From positions 1 through 64,000 of the forward strand of contig JACATO010001006.1 in the NCBI GenBank assembly GCA_018389105.1: 64,000 nt of DNA. Reading direction: 5' to 3'. Shown here piece after piece: positions 1 to 12,049 of this stretch. The position numbers and the translations under genes are program-made. The notes under the pieces were generated by a model. The model saw only the letters and a list, made by a program, of their open reading frames with translations. It did no database searches and was not told the DNA's origin. Source of the stretch: Nautilus pompilius (lineage: Eukaryota > Mollusca > Cephalopoda > Nautilida > Nautilidae). Within the stretch, counting starts at the first letter, position 1. Every line of letters starts with the position of its first letter.

Positions 1-33
1 GAGGAGGAGAGAGAGAGAGGGGAGGAGAGACAG

Positions 34-65
<32 letters not shown>

Positions 66-82
66 CGGGGGAGAGAGAGACG

Positions 83-145
<63 letters not shown>

Positions 146-152
146 CTCGATT
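1..152. repeat. (GA)n microsatellite
   Basis: Almost pure GA dinucleotide repeat with scattered GG and C interruptions, all purine on the + strand. It runs off the left edge of the window. Confidence 0.95.
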
Positions 153-2250
153 TTAAGAGTTGATATAAAAAATAAAATTTTGCAGTTCTCTCGCTTTTAG
201 TGTCAAGTGCATTTTTAAAAAAAATTAACTGTTTGCTGGTTTCACTGCTTGTTTCCATGAGAGTACACATCACAAATGACTTGCGCTAAAGCGATAACTC
301 GGCGCTTATTTCTTGACGATTCCCATCCTTTCGACCGGACAGGAGAAGGGGAGGAAGGAGCACAAAGATGACGCGTGAACCGCCTTCTGGAGCCCCATCG
401 CTAGTCTAAAGATGACTTTATCTCATACTCATGGTTATCGCGTCCCGTTTCTATTGAAACTTGAAACGTTGCGGAACAAAAGTTTGTCCAGAGATGTCTT
501 TGTGCATCTTCTGATGCGAGACACCCTGACCTTGTGCGGATGAAATGAAGTGAAGTGATCCTGTCCGCCTACAATGCCGTGCTGCCTTATACAAGCACTC
601 ACAAAAGAAAGAAAGAAAAAATAATTAAATTAAATTTATATACAGTATTGCTTTTTCTTTGTTGCACAAAAAAATTCTGATTTGACAGGTGCTTACCTAG
701 ATGTTTCATGGACGTCGGATATAAAACGCAATGAAGCGGGCAGGGTTCGGGTCAGTTTGGTTTGTAAATGAAACTGGGTCTAGACGGCATAGATATAAAT
801 GATAACGGACTATCGGGTTGTCGCTTTTCACACGTTAAACCAAACAATTAACAGCACAAATTATATTCTATCTAACTGTGAACAGGCGTAGCAAAACACA
901 TGGTGCAAAACGATAACGTAGCTGGTTCTGAACCATTGCATGGTCGGTGTATAAATTACAAGTGACCGCGCTGAAAAAAAGCTACCGGGATTAAGTATTA
1001 TCGGATAACCCAGTTCTACTTGTAGGTAGGCGGAATCTTCTTAACAATGTATTCAACAGCGACAATAAACGAAGAAACAAAACTGCAGCTTGGTTTAATT
1101 AAAAATTACGAATTTAGAAATCGCGAACACAAGGTCGCCATATAGTAATTCCTTTTTCAACATAAACGATGTCAAATTGTACAGATTTCGGTTTGTAGTT
1201 TATCACGGCTGTGACTGACCTTATTCACCGGTGAGCTGATGGCGGGCTAAAATAACTAAATCGTGAAAGATTACGCAGATGATTATAGTGCGATACGGTT
1301 TCCAGCCAAAACGGCCACAATCAGCAGTACTTAGAATAACAGAATTTCCTGAAGTTGAACAGCAGTGGCATTTATCCAACAAAATTTTCATCGACATTCC
1401 ATTGGAAAAAAAAAGAAGGGGGGGATAATTTTCGCTTCGAGATCGAACCTGTTTCGAGAAGTCTTTTCGTCGTATGCATTAGTGATCAATTAGTTCTTAG
1501 AACCCCCCAAAAGCTAAATAATCCGCGTTTTCTTTGTTTCCAGACTTCCTTAATAACCTTACGGTCGGTGGCTTATCCTCCATGTCAGTAACAGCTGTAG
1601 GAAAGCAGAAGGAGCCGCCATGGGGCGCTCGCTCATGCATTCTGCTGGCTCCTGAACACAGGGGCTTCACGGGCTAACTTGTTAATGAACAAGGTCTCCG
1701 TGACCCTGAAATAGAATTCAGAATAACGCCCACTCAGCACAGTCCAGCCGATACTATACGCTTGTGATTCTAAAAGTAAAAAAACAAAAACAAAAACAAC
1801 CCCAGAGGCCGAGCCATATCGATATACTACTCGTCAAGGATGGGGCTCGCAGCTGCTGTGTGCGAGTCTTTTGAAAAGCCACCCTGACACATTACAGCAG
1901 CCTTCAACACCGGCAGAATAGGTGTTTCCACTGGAACAAAGATTCAGTAATAGGCCCTAACCACGGAGTCGAACCGCGTTGTGAGATCTTCCGCTCCGGT
2001 TTAGTACCAGTTCAGAAAAAATAACAAATCCCTGTACCGTTTCCCATAAACATTCCGGTCTGTGACCACGACCATGTTACCATTGTTAAGCAATGTGACA
2101 ACAAAGACAATGATCCAATCGATATTATGCCAAACACTGCAGATTTTTATTTCACGGTGTAAGTCTCTACATTTTTCCAAAAACAGTGAACAAAATCAAT
2201 TAAAAAATGACCACAATTACTCGTCCTTTAAAATTTAGTTGTAACGGCCC
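153..2250. other. Unassigned AT-rich sequence
   Basis: No conserved coding region is recognised. The only structure seen is a tRNA-like SINE trace near 1935-2015. A good Kozak context (GCCGCCATGG) at about 1613-1622 opens a frame of only 11 codons. Confidence 0.5.
1935..2015 (-). repeat. tRNA-like SINE trace
   Basis: On the minus strand the block reads GCGGTTCGACTCCG, a close match to the pol III internal B box (GGTTCGANTCC). It is preceded by a loose A-box-like stretch (TGGTACTAAACCGG). It does not fold into a clean cloverleaf by eye, so a decayed tRNA-derived SINE is more likely than a tRNA gene. Confidence 0.3.
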
Positions 2251-2252
2251 AA

Positions 2253-2315
2253 GGACCTCTTCTGTCAGGTTTGTGCTTTGTAGCGGTAGCACAGACCTGA
2301 AACCAGAAGAGGCTG
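2253..2315. other. Imperfect hairpin, ~25-bp stem
   Basis: CCTCTTCTGTCAGGTTTGTGCT (2256-2277, 22 bases, of which the first 9 and last 6 pair cleanly) faces AGCACAGACCTGAAACCAG and following bases to 2312 across a ~10-nt loop. GGAC/GTCC outside the stem can extend pairing. It could be a pre-miRNA-like fold or a chance or MITE palindrome; no known miRNA seed was recognised. Confidence 0.4.
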
Positions 2316-2777
2316 TCCGACTGTTTAGTCTTTTCAGTTTAGATTGAGCTTTTCTTTGATGATGCCAATATTTCAAAATGGTCTCATTTTATCTTTTGTC
2401 CAGGTTAGTGAGACAATAATTATCCGGAATTGTACTAATGTTATTTTTCGACACATTCATGACGAGATGACTCACATATTTTACTGAATTCTCTTTCCTG
2501 CAAAGGGGGAAAACAAACAAGAACCGGAAACGCGAACTGGTAATGTTTTTAATCAGTTCGGTTCTGGTTCGGCTTCATTGGATTATTTTTTCACTCTGGT
2601 TCAGGTCCTGTTTAGAGAAAAAAAAAGTTGTCCATACTGGTTCACGATTCCGGTCGAGTTTGGTTTGACTCCTTGGTCCTAAGCAGTGTTAAGTCCACTA
2701 TATAACTGGTCTTTGCATATTTGCACATTTGGATTGCATATGAGAGTGGAATTGCATAAAAGGACTTGGTAATCGCT

Positions 2778-2795
2778 AATTACACAGGCCTGCAA
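2778..2795 (+). repeat. Left terminal inverted repeat
   Basis: AATTACACAGGCCTGCAA, an exact inverted match to 5065-5082. The core CAGGCCTG is itself palindromic. Confidence 0.85.
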
Positions 2796-3192
2796 TGGAA
2801 AAAAAATTGTCCGAAAATTAATAGCTGATTCTTATAGATTTTTGGGTGCTGTTTTCAGTGAAAATAGTTTAAAAATTCCATCACCTACCATTTTTCCACA
2901 AACTCAAATTTTATATTTCAATATCTCCAGAATCATTGTATTAAGCTTCTAAACGAAAAATTAATTATAATTAATTTTTCTTTTTTTTTAACTCTTTTTT
3001 ACTCACTCCTTTTTGTTTCCCCCTCTCCACGCTCCCTACTCGGATTCAGTTGCAATTAGATCTTTGTGTGAGAAGGTTCTGTCAAAACCAGTGTACTTTT
3101 CCAGACGTGTCACTTCTGCAGAAGTTTACCTTTTCTCTCCAGTTTCCTTAGTGTTTTTTATTTGTGGTTTTCTTCTGTTTATAAGTGTATTA

Positions 3193-4824
3193 ATGGCTGC
3201 AAGGGGTCGTCTTAATGCACCTGATGACTTTTGCTACATTTGTGGGAACTTTGTAGTGAAGAACCAGCAAAGAAACATTAGACTTCGTTAAGAAAGTGTA
3301 TTATGGGTATTTTGGTGTGAAACTTGGTGACCAGGATAAGTCCTTGGTCGCCACATAAAGTGCGCTATATTTTTGTGGAAGAACTCCGACAGTAGTCTCA
3401 AGGTAAGAAAAAGTCTTTCCGTTTTTGGATCCCTATGATCTGGAGGGAACCCCGAAATCACAGTGATGACTATTACTTTTGTTCTGTAACGTACAGGGGT
3501 TCCATCTAAAAAATAAGAAAGAAATTTTCTATCCGAACCTCTCGCCTGAAGACTCTGAAAAAGAAGTCCAGGATTCTGATGAGGACTTTCATGATGTTTC
3601 AGGCAGCAGCGAGCCCCAACATTTTTCACAGCTTGAATTGAATGACTTAGTCAGAAACTTGGGTCTTCCTAAAGAGGCAGCAGAACTGAGGCTCTAGGTT
3701 AAAGGAAAAGAACTTGTTGACCCCTGGTACCTCTTTCTTATGGTTTAGAAATAGAGAAAAATATTTCATTCCATACTTTACTAAAGGTGGTGACCTGGTT
3801 TACTATAGTAATGGCCCTGGACTGATGGAAAGGTTTAACATACAGTATGACGTGAACGAGTGGAGGCTCTTTATTGACTCGTCAAAAAGAAGCCTCAAAG
3901 CAGTGCTTCTCCACAATGGCAGCAAGTACGCTTCAGTACCATTAGAGCATTCTGTGTATCTGAAAGGATGCTACGAGAATTTAGCCTTAATTCTCACCGA
4001 ACTGAAATACAAGGATCATGGATGGATGATATGCGGCGATCTAAAAGTAAGTTCCATGCTTCTTGGACAGCAGGGAGGATACACCAAGTACCTCTGCTTC
4101 TTGTGTGAATGGGACAGCCGGAATAGGGGCCAACACTTGATCAAAAGGAGTGGCCGTGTAAGGTAGAATTAGAATCTTGAAGCAAAAATGTAGTACGAGA
4201 AAGTTTGGTTGATCCAAGGAAAGTCCTCCTGCCTCCACTTCATATCAAGCTTGGACTGATGAAACAAATTGTAAAGGCTCTGTCAAAAGAAGGAGAGTGT
4301 TTTAAATACCTGCGCAACAAGTTTCCAGGACTGTCAGAAGCAAAAGTGAAAGAGATACTTTCGTTGGTCCAGATATTCAGAAACATCTGAAAGATGATCA
4401 TCATGTGTTTGAAATAAAAATGGAAACAGTTGAAAAAGAGGCTTGGATAGCTTTCAAAGAAGTTGTTCAGAAATTCCTTGGGAACTATAAGGACCCAAAC
4501 TTTAAGTGTATTGTGGGAAATATGCTGATGAAATTCAAAGACTTGGGATGTTCGGTGAGCTTGAAGGTGCACTTCCTAAATTCTCATTTAGACTACTTCC
4601 CCGAAAATCTTGGTGCTGTTAGTGAAGAGCAGGGGGAAAGATTTCATCAAGATATCAAAGAGGTGGAACGCGGATACCAGGGTAGGTGGAATGTCAACAT
4701 GATTGCGGACTACTATTGGATGCTTACAGAAAAGAGCCGCACGCTGCCTACAAGAGAAAAAGGACCAAAAGGAGCTTTGAGGGAAAACGGAAAAGGCAGC
4801 ATAAGGACTTGTAGAGGGGAGTAA
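3193..4824 (+). pseudogene. Decayed gene of a dispersed invertebrate family, inside TIR element
   Basis: The frame starts near 3193 with MAARGRLNAPDDFCYICGNF, a Cys-x2-Cys start that resembles a family of uncharacterised, highly multiplied proteins of arthropods and other invertebrates. Later landmarks in the expected order are FGVKLGDQDKS (about 3310-3345), WREP-like and NVQGF (about 3430-3500), a long piece at 3714-4166 with DWRLF-type FIDSSKRSLKAVLLHNGSKY, LLGQQGGYTKYLCFLCEWDS, PPLHIKLGLMKQIVKAL (4224-4274), FLGNYKDPN, and a C-terminal block at 4405-4824 with HFLNSHLDYFPENLG, EEQGERFHQDIK and YQGRWNVNMIADYYW. These pieces sit in different frames, separated by stops near 3290, 3695, 4165 and 4390, so no intact product can be made. 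Family membership is from memory of its conserved motifs. The biochemical function is unknown to me, and I infer that it travels with, or is, the element's own gene. Confidence 0.8.
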
Positions 4825-5064
4825 GTGTTGAGAACAGTTTTCTATCAATAATTTTGTAAATGAAACTATTTAAAAATTTTTTTTTTGCAAATAAATGTTT
4901 CAACCAGAATACGTATTAATAATCTCTTTTCCCATATTTTCGGATTCACTTTGTGAAAAAATCTTTACGTGATAGAGAAAAATAGTGGTCATATTTGAAA
5001 TCAGCGCACCGAACAACATAAAAATCAGTTAGAACATTGCAGACAATTTCCAATGATCCAAATT

Positions 5065-5082
5065 TTGCAGGCCTGTGTAATT
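5065..5082 (-). repeat. Right terminal inverted repeat
   Basis: TTGCAGGCCTGTGTAATT, the exact reverse complement of 2778-2795. It closes the 2.3-kb element. Confidence 0.85.
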
Positions 5083-6480
5083 CGAGACACTGCAGATGTC
5101 TGTCTCTTTGTACTGTCGGTTTTATTTACTCTAAATAATTATTCGCAACATATGATCGACAGACTCGGCCAGAAGCGTAAAACAGAAAAATAAGTAAAAT
5201 ATTTCATGGCGGCACAGGCTGAACGATTCCGACCCATTTTGAAAATTTCGAATTTCAGGGTTATTTGGAAATCGCAAGAAAAAAACCTATCTGGCTTCAG
5301 ACGCTTTGAAAAACAAGCGATTTCCTTTCAGATAAACTATGTTAAGGTGAATCCCTAGTTTTGTACTGATCAATGAAATATTCCGTATTTCATGGCTAGG
5401 CTAGTCTTTAATTGCATATGCGTAACTTACTGTGGCAGGTAGTTTCATGTATGTAAGCACATGACTGCTAAAAAATCTGCTTATTTTCAGATTTTTGTCA
5501 CACAGGACATTTTTAAAGCCGAACACGTTATCATTACTAGTGCTTCCGGCCAGGAATCTTAAAAAAAATCAACCTATGTGATTTTATTTCATTTGCTTTG
5601 CTTTGATGTTTTATTTTTCAGCCGTGATTTGGTTTAGAAAATTTTTGAGAATTCGAAATCGAACCTCTTTGTTCATCCTTACTGTTAGACCAATGAAGAA
5701 GTGAGGGAAACGGTCCGCATAAGGCGGCAATGCGTTCTCTTTTTATCAGCGTCTTAAATGGCGATTTTTGGTGATGCATATAAATAAACGAAGGCCAATG
5801 GACAGTTAGGCAAACAAAAGCTGCTGAGAAAAACGTATTTAGATAAACAAAATCCCTTCCGAAATTATTGCGGTTAGAATGTACAAAGGGGATCCCGCCT
5901 GATGCATTTAGGAAAAGAAAGGAACTGATTCGTCTGGAAAAAAGACAAATTTAAGTAAGGAGACGATGGGATCGGATGAGAAATGCCGCTTGTACTTATT
6001 CCTGGAATTTCGATTTCCAATACTGGTAATGAATCGCAGAATCCAAATTTGCAATTGAGGTGGTAAGATTTCGGAAAATATGGTGTCAAAATTTGGCAAG
6101 AAGAGTGAGTACTATTAGTGCCTCAGTGTGTAGTATTGTCACTTTCTACATGCAGAAATTATTTGTGGTCATCTGGTTTTTGTTGACTATTGTTCTAGCA
6201 TCCTACATGTGACTTCTTTCCACCACAATATTGTCGCTCGAACTGATCAGCAGGACTTTGCTATGACTACTGATGTCATGTACTGTTATAATCTCACTGT
6301 CATAATTCATAATAACGCGCTCTCAGTTTCAGGTTTCAACTCCATTTCTCTTCTTTATACCGAATCCCGATTATTGTAGTATAGTCATCATGTCTACACG
6401 ACAGTAGAAGTTTATCTACTGGTTTTGAAGTTTTTCTCACGGACACATTACCGTGTGTGTTGCGCGGATTAATCAGAGAT
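5083..6480. other. Unassigned AT-rich sequence
   Basis: No coding similarity, RNA gene or clear repeat recognised. Short open frames near 5874-6099 on the minus strand overlap each other in two frames and look fortuitous. Confidence 0.5.
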
Positions 6481-6490
6481 CTTCGTTTCT

Positions 6491-8067
6491 ATGCTGTCTT
6501 TTGAATCTGGGAGTGGCATCGCGCAGGTGAAGCCTCAAGTGCAACAGACCATGGAAGATCAAGCGGTGGGTGAAAGCTGTGGAAAAAATCAAGGTCTCTT
6601 CGAAAGCAAATGCGAAACTTGCTGCGCTGGTCCAAAGTGGCATCCGAAGTTCTTTGAGTTCCTAGGCGACAGAAGCACAACGTATAAGCTGCGAGGAGGT
6701 CGCTCACAACAGCATAAAAATTCATTCTCAAAGTTTCAGTTGCATTTTAAGGGCAGGGCCAAGGAGACCTCTCCAGAGGCCTGCAAGCAGAAGTGAGATC
6801 ATTTTCACAAGATGAAGAAGCTACATGGCATTTTCACCTTCTTAAAGAAGCCGAAGGTTGCGCGAGACCGTAAGGACTTTGATATGGCGGTACATAATCG
6901 AAGACGAGCCACCCTCAGCCGCGTCAAAAAGTGCGACTTTCAGAAATTGATGCCGAAGTGTGTTCCAGAATACAAGCTTTTAAGCCGCTACGCTACCAGG
7001 AAATCAGTGAGCATTGCATCGTTAGGAAGAAAACCGTTAAGAAGCTGATGGAAAAGTGCTGTGCCCGTCAGCACTTCATGAGCCCAGTTCCCTACATTAT
7101 GATGATGTGCAGTGAGGTGTTAATCAAGGTGTTTACCTGCCGACACTTTGCCAGATCCCACAGCGGCTAGCCTTTCACAATGATCCGCGACACAGTTGGA
7201 GAGTTCGGGATCGCCAAGATCGTACGGATGGGCACCGACAGTGTGTCGAACATTGTAGAGAAGAGCATCAACGACAAGGATGATGATATCGATGATAGCA
7301 GCGAGGGAAAAGGTGAAGTTTGGAGTGGTGCGCCATTAGGTTTCCAAGAACAGTGCGTGAAGATTGCTTCGGCGGACAGTAGATCGCTCCCCCATGAATT
7401 GCAGTCCAGTGTTTTGATCGAGAAAAGCTTCCGCTGCGTCTGCCACCTGATCCAGGTTGCAATCAAAGACTTCATCAAGATGTCTGTGCACCACGACTAC
7501 AAGAAGGTGATTAGCAGGGCAAATAAATTCGTGAAGTTTGCACGCAAGTCCAACCACAACAGTAAGGTCCTGATCGAAAAGAAGGCGATGTTGCAGCCGG
7601 CAAACGACACTTGCTAGAACAGCACCATATGATCTGTCCAATGCTAAAGGCGTCCGTCCTCTAAGGAAAGTTTACTGGATTGATCTCAACCAGGTGGATA
7701 TTGATGATATAAAGAAAGGATCTCTCTCGGCGGTGAAGAGACAGCTCACAAGCTTCTGGTCCAAGAGGTTCTCCAAGACGCCACGGATGGCGCCAATGAC
7801 GTAGAAAACGGTCAGGACAGAGACGGCTCTGTACCACCCTGACGTGGTGGCGACTGCTTTGAGATGGATCTCCGGCCGCTCCATTGGTTGGTAGTGAACC
7901 CACCGAAGTGTTCGGTCACGTTCTGTCTAGCAATGCTCTACCTCCGCAGCTCAATTTCTACGGTAAGCCCGAAGCGCCTGTTCTCGCTTACTGGCTGTAG
8001 TTTCCGCGCTCAGCGCTCTCAGCTGATTGCTGAGAGCCTCGAGATGATCGCGTTTCTCAAGTCGTGA
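6491..8067 (+). pseudogene. hAT-type transposase fossil
   Basis: Four or five + strand pieces in changing frames follow the order of a hAT (Ac-like) transposase. 6491-6796 is an N-terminal part that may hold a decayed BED-type region (CETCCAGPKW, FKGRAK). 6812-7170 is a middle part. 7180-7617 has MGTDSVSNIV, then RCVCHLIQVAIKDFIK and ANKFVKFARKSNHNS, leading into MLQPANDTC where the family expects a DTRWNST-type motif. 7864-8067 ends with SISTVSPKRLFSLTGCSFRAQ-like sequence, the C-terminal dimerisation block (usually S-x-ERLFS-x-AG). In-frame stops and frameshifts separate the pieces, and the stretch 7618-7863 is badly eroded. No TIRs or 8-bp target duplication were found. Inactive copy. Confidence 0.75.
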
Positions 8068-10506
8068 AACCCTTAGATCAACGTTTTTTCAATTTATGCA
8101 GTTTGTTTCCCTTTTTAAAATATTTTATTAATTTAAATCATTTTATCAGCAAATACGTAATCTTTAACATCCATACTTTTGTTCTTTCTCATTTCATGGT
8201 GTTTGAAAGCGTAACAATGTCACCACGTAAAACGTTAAGAAACAGAAGTGACTGCCTTCTCTGTTGTGGGGCGAGAGCCAAACACTTTGGGAAACGGTGT
8301 ATTAGGCCGTAAATTGGCAGAGGTCAGACGGATGGGTGTTCTTACGTATCATGTTTTGGTACGCGAAATCATGGTAGAATTTTAAGGGAGTGTCACGATA
8401 TCTTCGTTACCAAACAGATCGAAAGATCTGGAGTTAGATGCAGATGTCAAGAACATCAGTGGTCCCAAAAAGTCTTTGTCTTTGAAAAGACATCTTACAA
8501 ATTATGTATAAACATGATTAAAACGTCGTTCTCCGAAAATCCCAATTCAGAAATGAATGATTTAAAAACTCTAATTAAATCATGTGGTTTGATTTGATTT
8601 TTAAGCATTTATAATTTTCTATCATTTGATTTGAAAAACTCAGATGATGAATTTTTTTATATCCCTGCTTACGGTTGGGCTTGTTTCATGGCTGCAGACA
8701 CGTTACGCCATTTTGTAACAGTTCGTTTGCGTGTAGGTGAATCTTCCCGATCTTGGACGACATTTCCATTTCGCGTAGCCAACGTGAAGATAAGCTTCTG
8801 TTTCCAGTTGGTAAGCAGTACAGATTGTGCAAATTTTTTTTGTTGCAGCAGAAGTATAGAAAAGGTATTTAAAATTTGAGTTGTTATTTCTCAAGGGAAT
8901 TTTTGTAGGTATGAGCTTTTGAGGGCAACGTGGTTTAATTGAAATAGGGCTAAAGAGATCACATCTTTCTTAGGATGACGAGTAATAATTTATTAGAAAA
9001 CATTAAAAAAATTAGAAAGCCTATATTAGTTATTGTTTAGCATGAATTGCCAACGCTTGCATAAGTGTAAAATGTTGACTATTATTTTTAGATATGCTAA
9101 GAACGTAATAAAAAAATATTATTGTTCTCTGTGAAGATGAAATAGCGATGACATGGACCAAGTTGTCGAGAAAGTTTTGAAGAGATGCTCACTGCGTAAG
9201 GAAAGTAAGGCATTTTACTGTTCTCTGTGGATCCCTTTATTGCTGCGCTACTAGAAGAAAGACAGGTGCCAAAGAAGTCAATGAGATCGCCGACTAACCC
9301 TGCCTGCTACAACTGGAGAATCACGGAGCCCTACTGACACCCAGGGATGCGAGCAGATTTTGCGAGAGGAACTATTACGATGCGTGCTCGAGAAGAATGG
9401 GAAGGTGGTAGCTGCTTCGACGAAGTTCGCATTAGGGCCACCGGCAAAGAGCAGTTTATACTTGTCGCAGTTCTGAACGAACATTCTGTGAAATAATTTG
9501 CATAGCATTATAATTTTTGGGTGATCTGCTCCCCCTTCCTTGGGATAAGGAGGATGAAAGCATCCGTTATCAAATTTTTGTTTTTGTTCGAGAAAGCAAC
9601 AATTTGCCTGGGACTTTGTGGCTGGGCTGTTCGTAAATAAGGATACTTTAAGAAAGGCTGGAACTTTAGCAATATAGAAATAGTTAGTTTGTTTTTTCTG
9701 AACTGGTCCACTTTACCACATAGTAACCTACAGCAAAATATAATAAGAAAAAACGTAGCATTTCCACTTTTATCTGCTAATTAAGTAATGTTTACTGCAG
9801 CACGAAAATTTCGGCGAAAAATATTTAACCATGTAAATATATATATAGTCTGATTATATTACATACTGTTTTTTTTTTCATTTGAAAACAATGAAAACAA
9901 CATACTTAGTCGTATAATTTGCATACGATTTTGTGACTCTGAACGACGAAGGATCTCGATCGACTGCTATGCATTACTTGTATGCGTATTACTCAGGGGA
10001 CAACCTTGGGTCGGGGCGAATATTTGTATATTATTGGCCCAGATACATATTATTTTAAAAAAAAATAAGTATTAAAATGCGCAGTAATTCTTGCGTTTTT
10101 TTAAAAAATAGTAAATACTTCGTGATTCGGGTTTGAATAATGTCAGAATAATGAGTCCAAAATCCAAAACCAGAACGGAATAAGTTTAGAGAGAAGTAAA
10201 ATCAGTGAGTCAAATAATATAATGTAACAATCTGACACCGCAAAATATATTATTAGTAAGCTTAAAATAAAGATATTAGCTTGAAATTTGCACACACGAA
10301 CATATATATATATATATGATTAGTAGTACACAACATAGAGGTGAAGAGCTTGCTTTGAAGATAAACAACCAGGTGGGTATGGCCCGGTCACAGCAGTCAT
10401 GTGTTCTGTCTACCAGAATTATGTCAATTACATAATTACATTTCAATCCATAATTTTTAAGCCGTCCCGTTGGAAGAACACGACACCGTACTTTGTGTTT
10501 AACTCG

Positions 10507-10543
<37 letters not shown>

Positions 10544-10790
10544 TTGTCGCGGTTTTTTATTCTTATTCTTGTTTTTTGCACGATTTTTTCTGTGATTAAC
10601 GCCACCATCCGAATTCGATTAAATGATTTTATATGGATGACATGATGTCTTCAAGGTTTTTCAACAAAGAACAAACAAACCCCCCCCCCACCCCCTTCTT
10701 TTTTTCTTTGCAGTGTCGAAAGCCAGTTACTTAGGTCTTGAATGTACTCGGTAAATAAAGAGCACGCGCTGGTATTCTTGGGGGGGGCTA
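8068..10790. other. Unassigned upstream sequence of the Gfi1 locus
   Basis: No recognised gene. It contains short TA microsatellites (about 10302-10318 and 10509-10538), a poly-C stretch at 10681-10695, and open frames such as 8219-8312 (with LLCCGARAKHFGKRC) that I cannot assign. Confidence 0.5.
10509..10538. repeat. (TA)n microsatellite
   Basis: About 15 uninterrupted TA units. It accounts for the YIYIYIYI run in the + strand open frame here. Confidence 0.9.
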
Positions 10791-10809
10791 GCTTTAACCG
10801 AAATCCCGT

Positions 10810-11113
10810 TCACACCTGCTGGTTCGGCGGTGCACCTATATGCGTGCACACAGTCACCCACCGGCGGGGCATAGGCTCCGCTTCCAGTCGGCGCTTCTGA
10901 TTGGTTGCACCTGCTAGGAAGTTATTGCACGAGACAGAAAGGGGGCGGAGTCGGCTTTGTTAAAATGTGCTAGTGGCACGCGCTGGCTGGGAGGCGGACA
11001 TTCAGCTAAACGTTATACTAGTGCGGTAGTACTTAACCCGACCCAGCAGCGCAGAGAGAGAGTGAGGCTTTAAAAGGGGGGGAAAAGGAAAACGGGTTTC
11101 CTAGCCCTCCAGC
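10810..11113 (+). promoter_or_regulatory. Promoter-like block upstream of the SNAG exon
   Basis: More GC-rich than its surroundings. It contains two E-boxes with identical CACCTGCT (10813-10820 and 10908-10915), an inverted CCAAT box (ATTGG, 10900-10904), a GC box (GGGGGCGGAG, 10941-10950) and a TATA-like TTTAAAAGG (11069-11077) about 40 bases before the ATG at 11114. The TATA-like site is so close that the 5' UTR would be very short, so the real start site may be further upstream. CACCTG E-boxes bind proneural bHLH proteins in general, and senseless/Gfi1 genes are known proneural targets; occupation of these sites is inference. Confidence 0.45.
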
Positions 11114-11226
11114 ATGCCTAAGTCATTTTTGGTAAAAGAACAAAAAAAGTGCGAGTTACCACGACGCGGCCGGCACCGAGGAAAGTTGCAGAAGTGCTTT
11201 TCATTTCGTGGCACCAAAATTACCAG
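11114..11226 (+). CDS. GFI1: Gfi1-type repressor, first coding exon (SNAG domain)
   Basis: The ATG at 11114 starts MPKSFLVKEQKK, a SNAG repression domain. The vertebrate consensus is MPRSFLVK, with Arg to Lys here at residue 3. SNAG recruits LSD1/CoREST-type corepressors in Gfi1 and Snail families. The exon continues as a basic, Cys-containing stretch (CELPRRGRHRGKLQKCFSF) and ends ACCAG|GTAAGA, a near-consensus donor, after 37 codons plus two bases (phase 2). Read through unspliced, the frame hits TAA at 11228-11230, which supports splicing here. SNAG also begins Snail and INSM proteins. Gfi1 is favoured because the next recognisable gene piece on the same strand is the diagnostic Gfi1 six-finger array (30.4-32.9 kb). 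The piece is too short to be found by a long-ORF scan. Confidence 0.85.
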
Positions 11227-11989
11227 GTAAGAAAAAACAGACTTAAATCATCTACGTGCTGTCGGGACGTGGGGAGACGAAAGTAGTTCCTGGTATCTCT
11301 TTAAATGTCCCTAATTTGATCTGATTTTGTGCTATATTAACAACTTTGCGTAATTAAGAGCCCCGATCTTTGTTTATTCTTCAGCTGGTCAATTTTTAAA
11401 CACAGATTGAGCTCTCATCAACGTATCGTTCATTATAGACTGAAATCTAATTGAATGATGATACGAGTGATTTATTTAGTAATTATTATAATTTTTAAAC
11501 CGCTAACGTATGCATTGTAGATTTGTCAACAAACTTATCTTGAACAAATTAATAATCCGCTCCTTTAATACTGACTGGACCAGCAAACTACTCAAATTCA
11601 AGATGATTAGTTGCTCAGAGGGTGATGCCATGAACAATACGCTATTTGTAATTAAATTTGATTTAACCAGTTATTTATACAAAATCTACCGTAACGTAAT
11701 ATTAAGTTAAAGTAACCAGCTTTTAAGAATATATGATAGAGAAGTGGAGAATCAAAGGCTTCTAAAAGAACTAGATTAAAGTACACCAATTTAAACTTCA
11801 TCCCACCCAATTTCGAAGATTTCTCCAGACTTATTAAAACAACTTTACAATTATCAAGTGTTTGGTTACTCTAGAAGCTTGGCGAATACAAGAGCTAAAC
11901 AGATTAACGCCTTCTGTAGTATAAAATTGTTGATTCAATAAGAGATTTTAAGACAATTTATATTCCTTTTTTAGTCCACTCTTAAATGG

Positions 11990-12005
11990 CTAATAATAAT
12001 AACAC

Positions 12006-12047
<42 letters not shown>
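11990..12047. repeat. (TAA)n microsatellite
   Basis: AATAAT repeats with one CTA interruption near the left end. Confidence 0.9.

Positions 12048-12049
<2 letters not shown>

Larger units (their letters stand above)
2778..5082 (+). mobile_element. TIR-bounded DNA transposon, ~2.3 kb
   Basis: The ends are a perfect 18-bp inverted repeat: AATTACACAGGCCTGCAA at 2778-2795 and its exact reverse complement at 5065-5082. Just inside each end, about 50 further bases are imperfectly inverted (left about 2805-2850, right about 4995-5055), so the full TIR is probably about 70 bp. Between the ends lies one decayed + strand gene (3193-4824) of a family dispersed in many invertebrate genomes. A clear target-site duplication could not be fixed because both flanks are TA-rich around TAATT. 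I do not assign a transposon superfamily. The element is very probably dead, since its gene is broken by several frameshifts and stops. Confidence 0.75.

Noticed and set aside
1619-1654. Start codon in a perfect GCCGCCATGG context
   Set aside because: The frame closes after 11 codons and no donor-like site precedes the stop.
11114-11226. Snail or INSM identity for the SNAG exon
   Set aside because: SNAG is shared, but the diagnostic Gfi1 fingers are on the same strand downstream and no Snail- or INSM-type fingers are present in the window.
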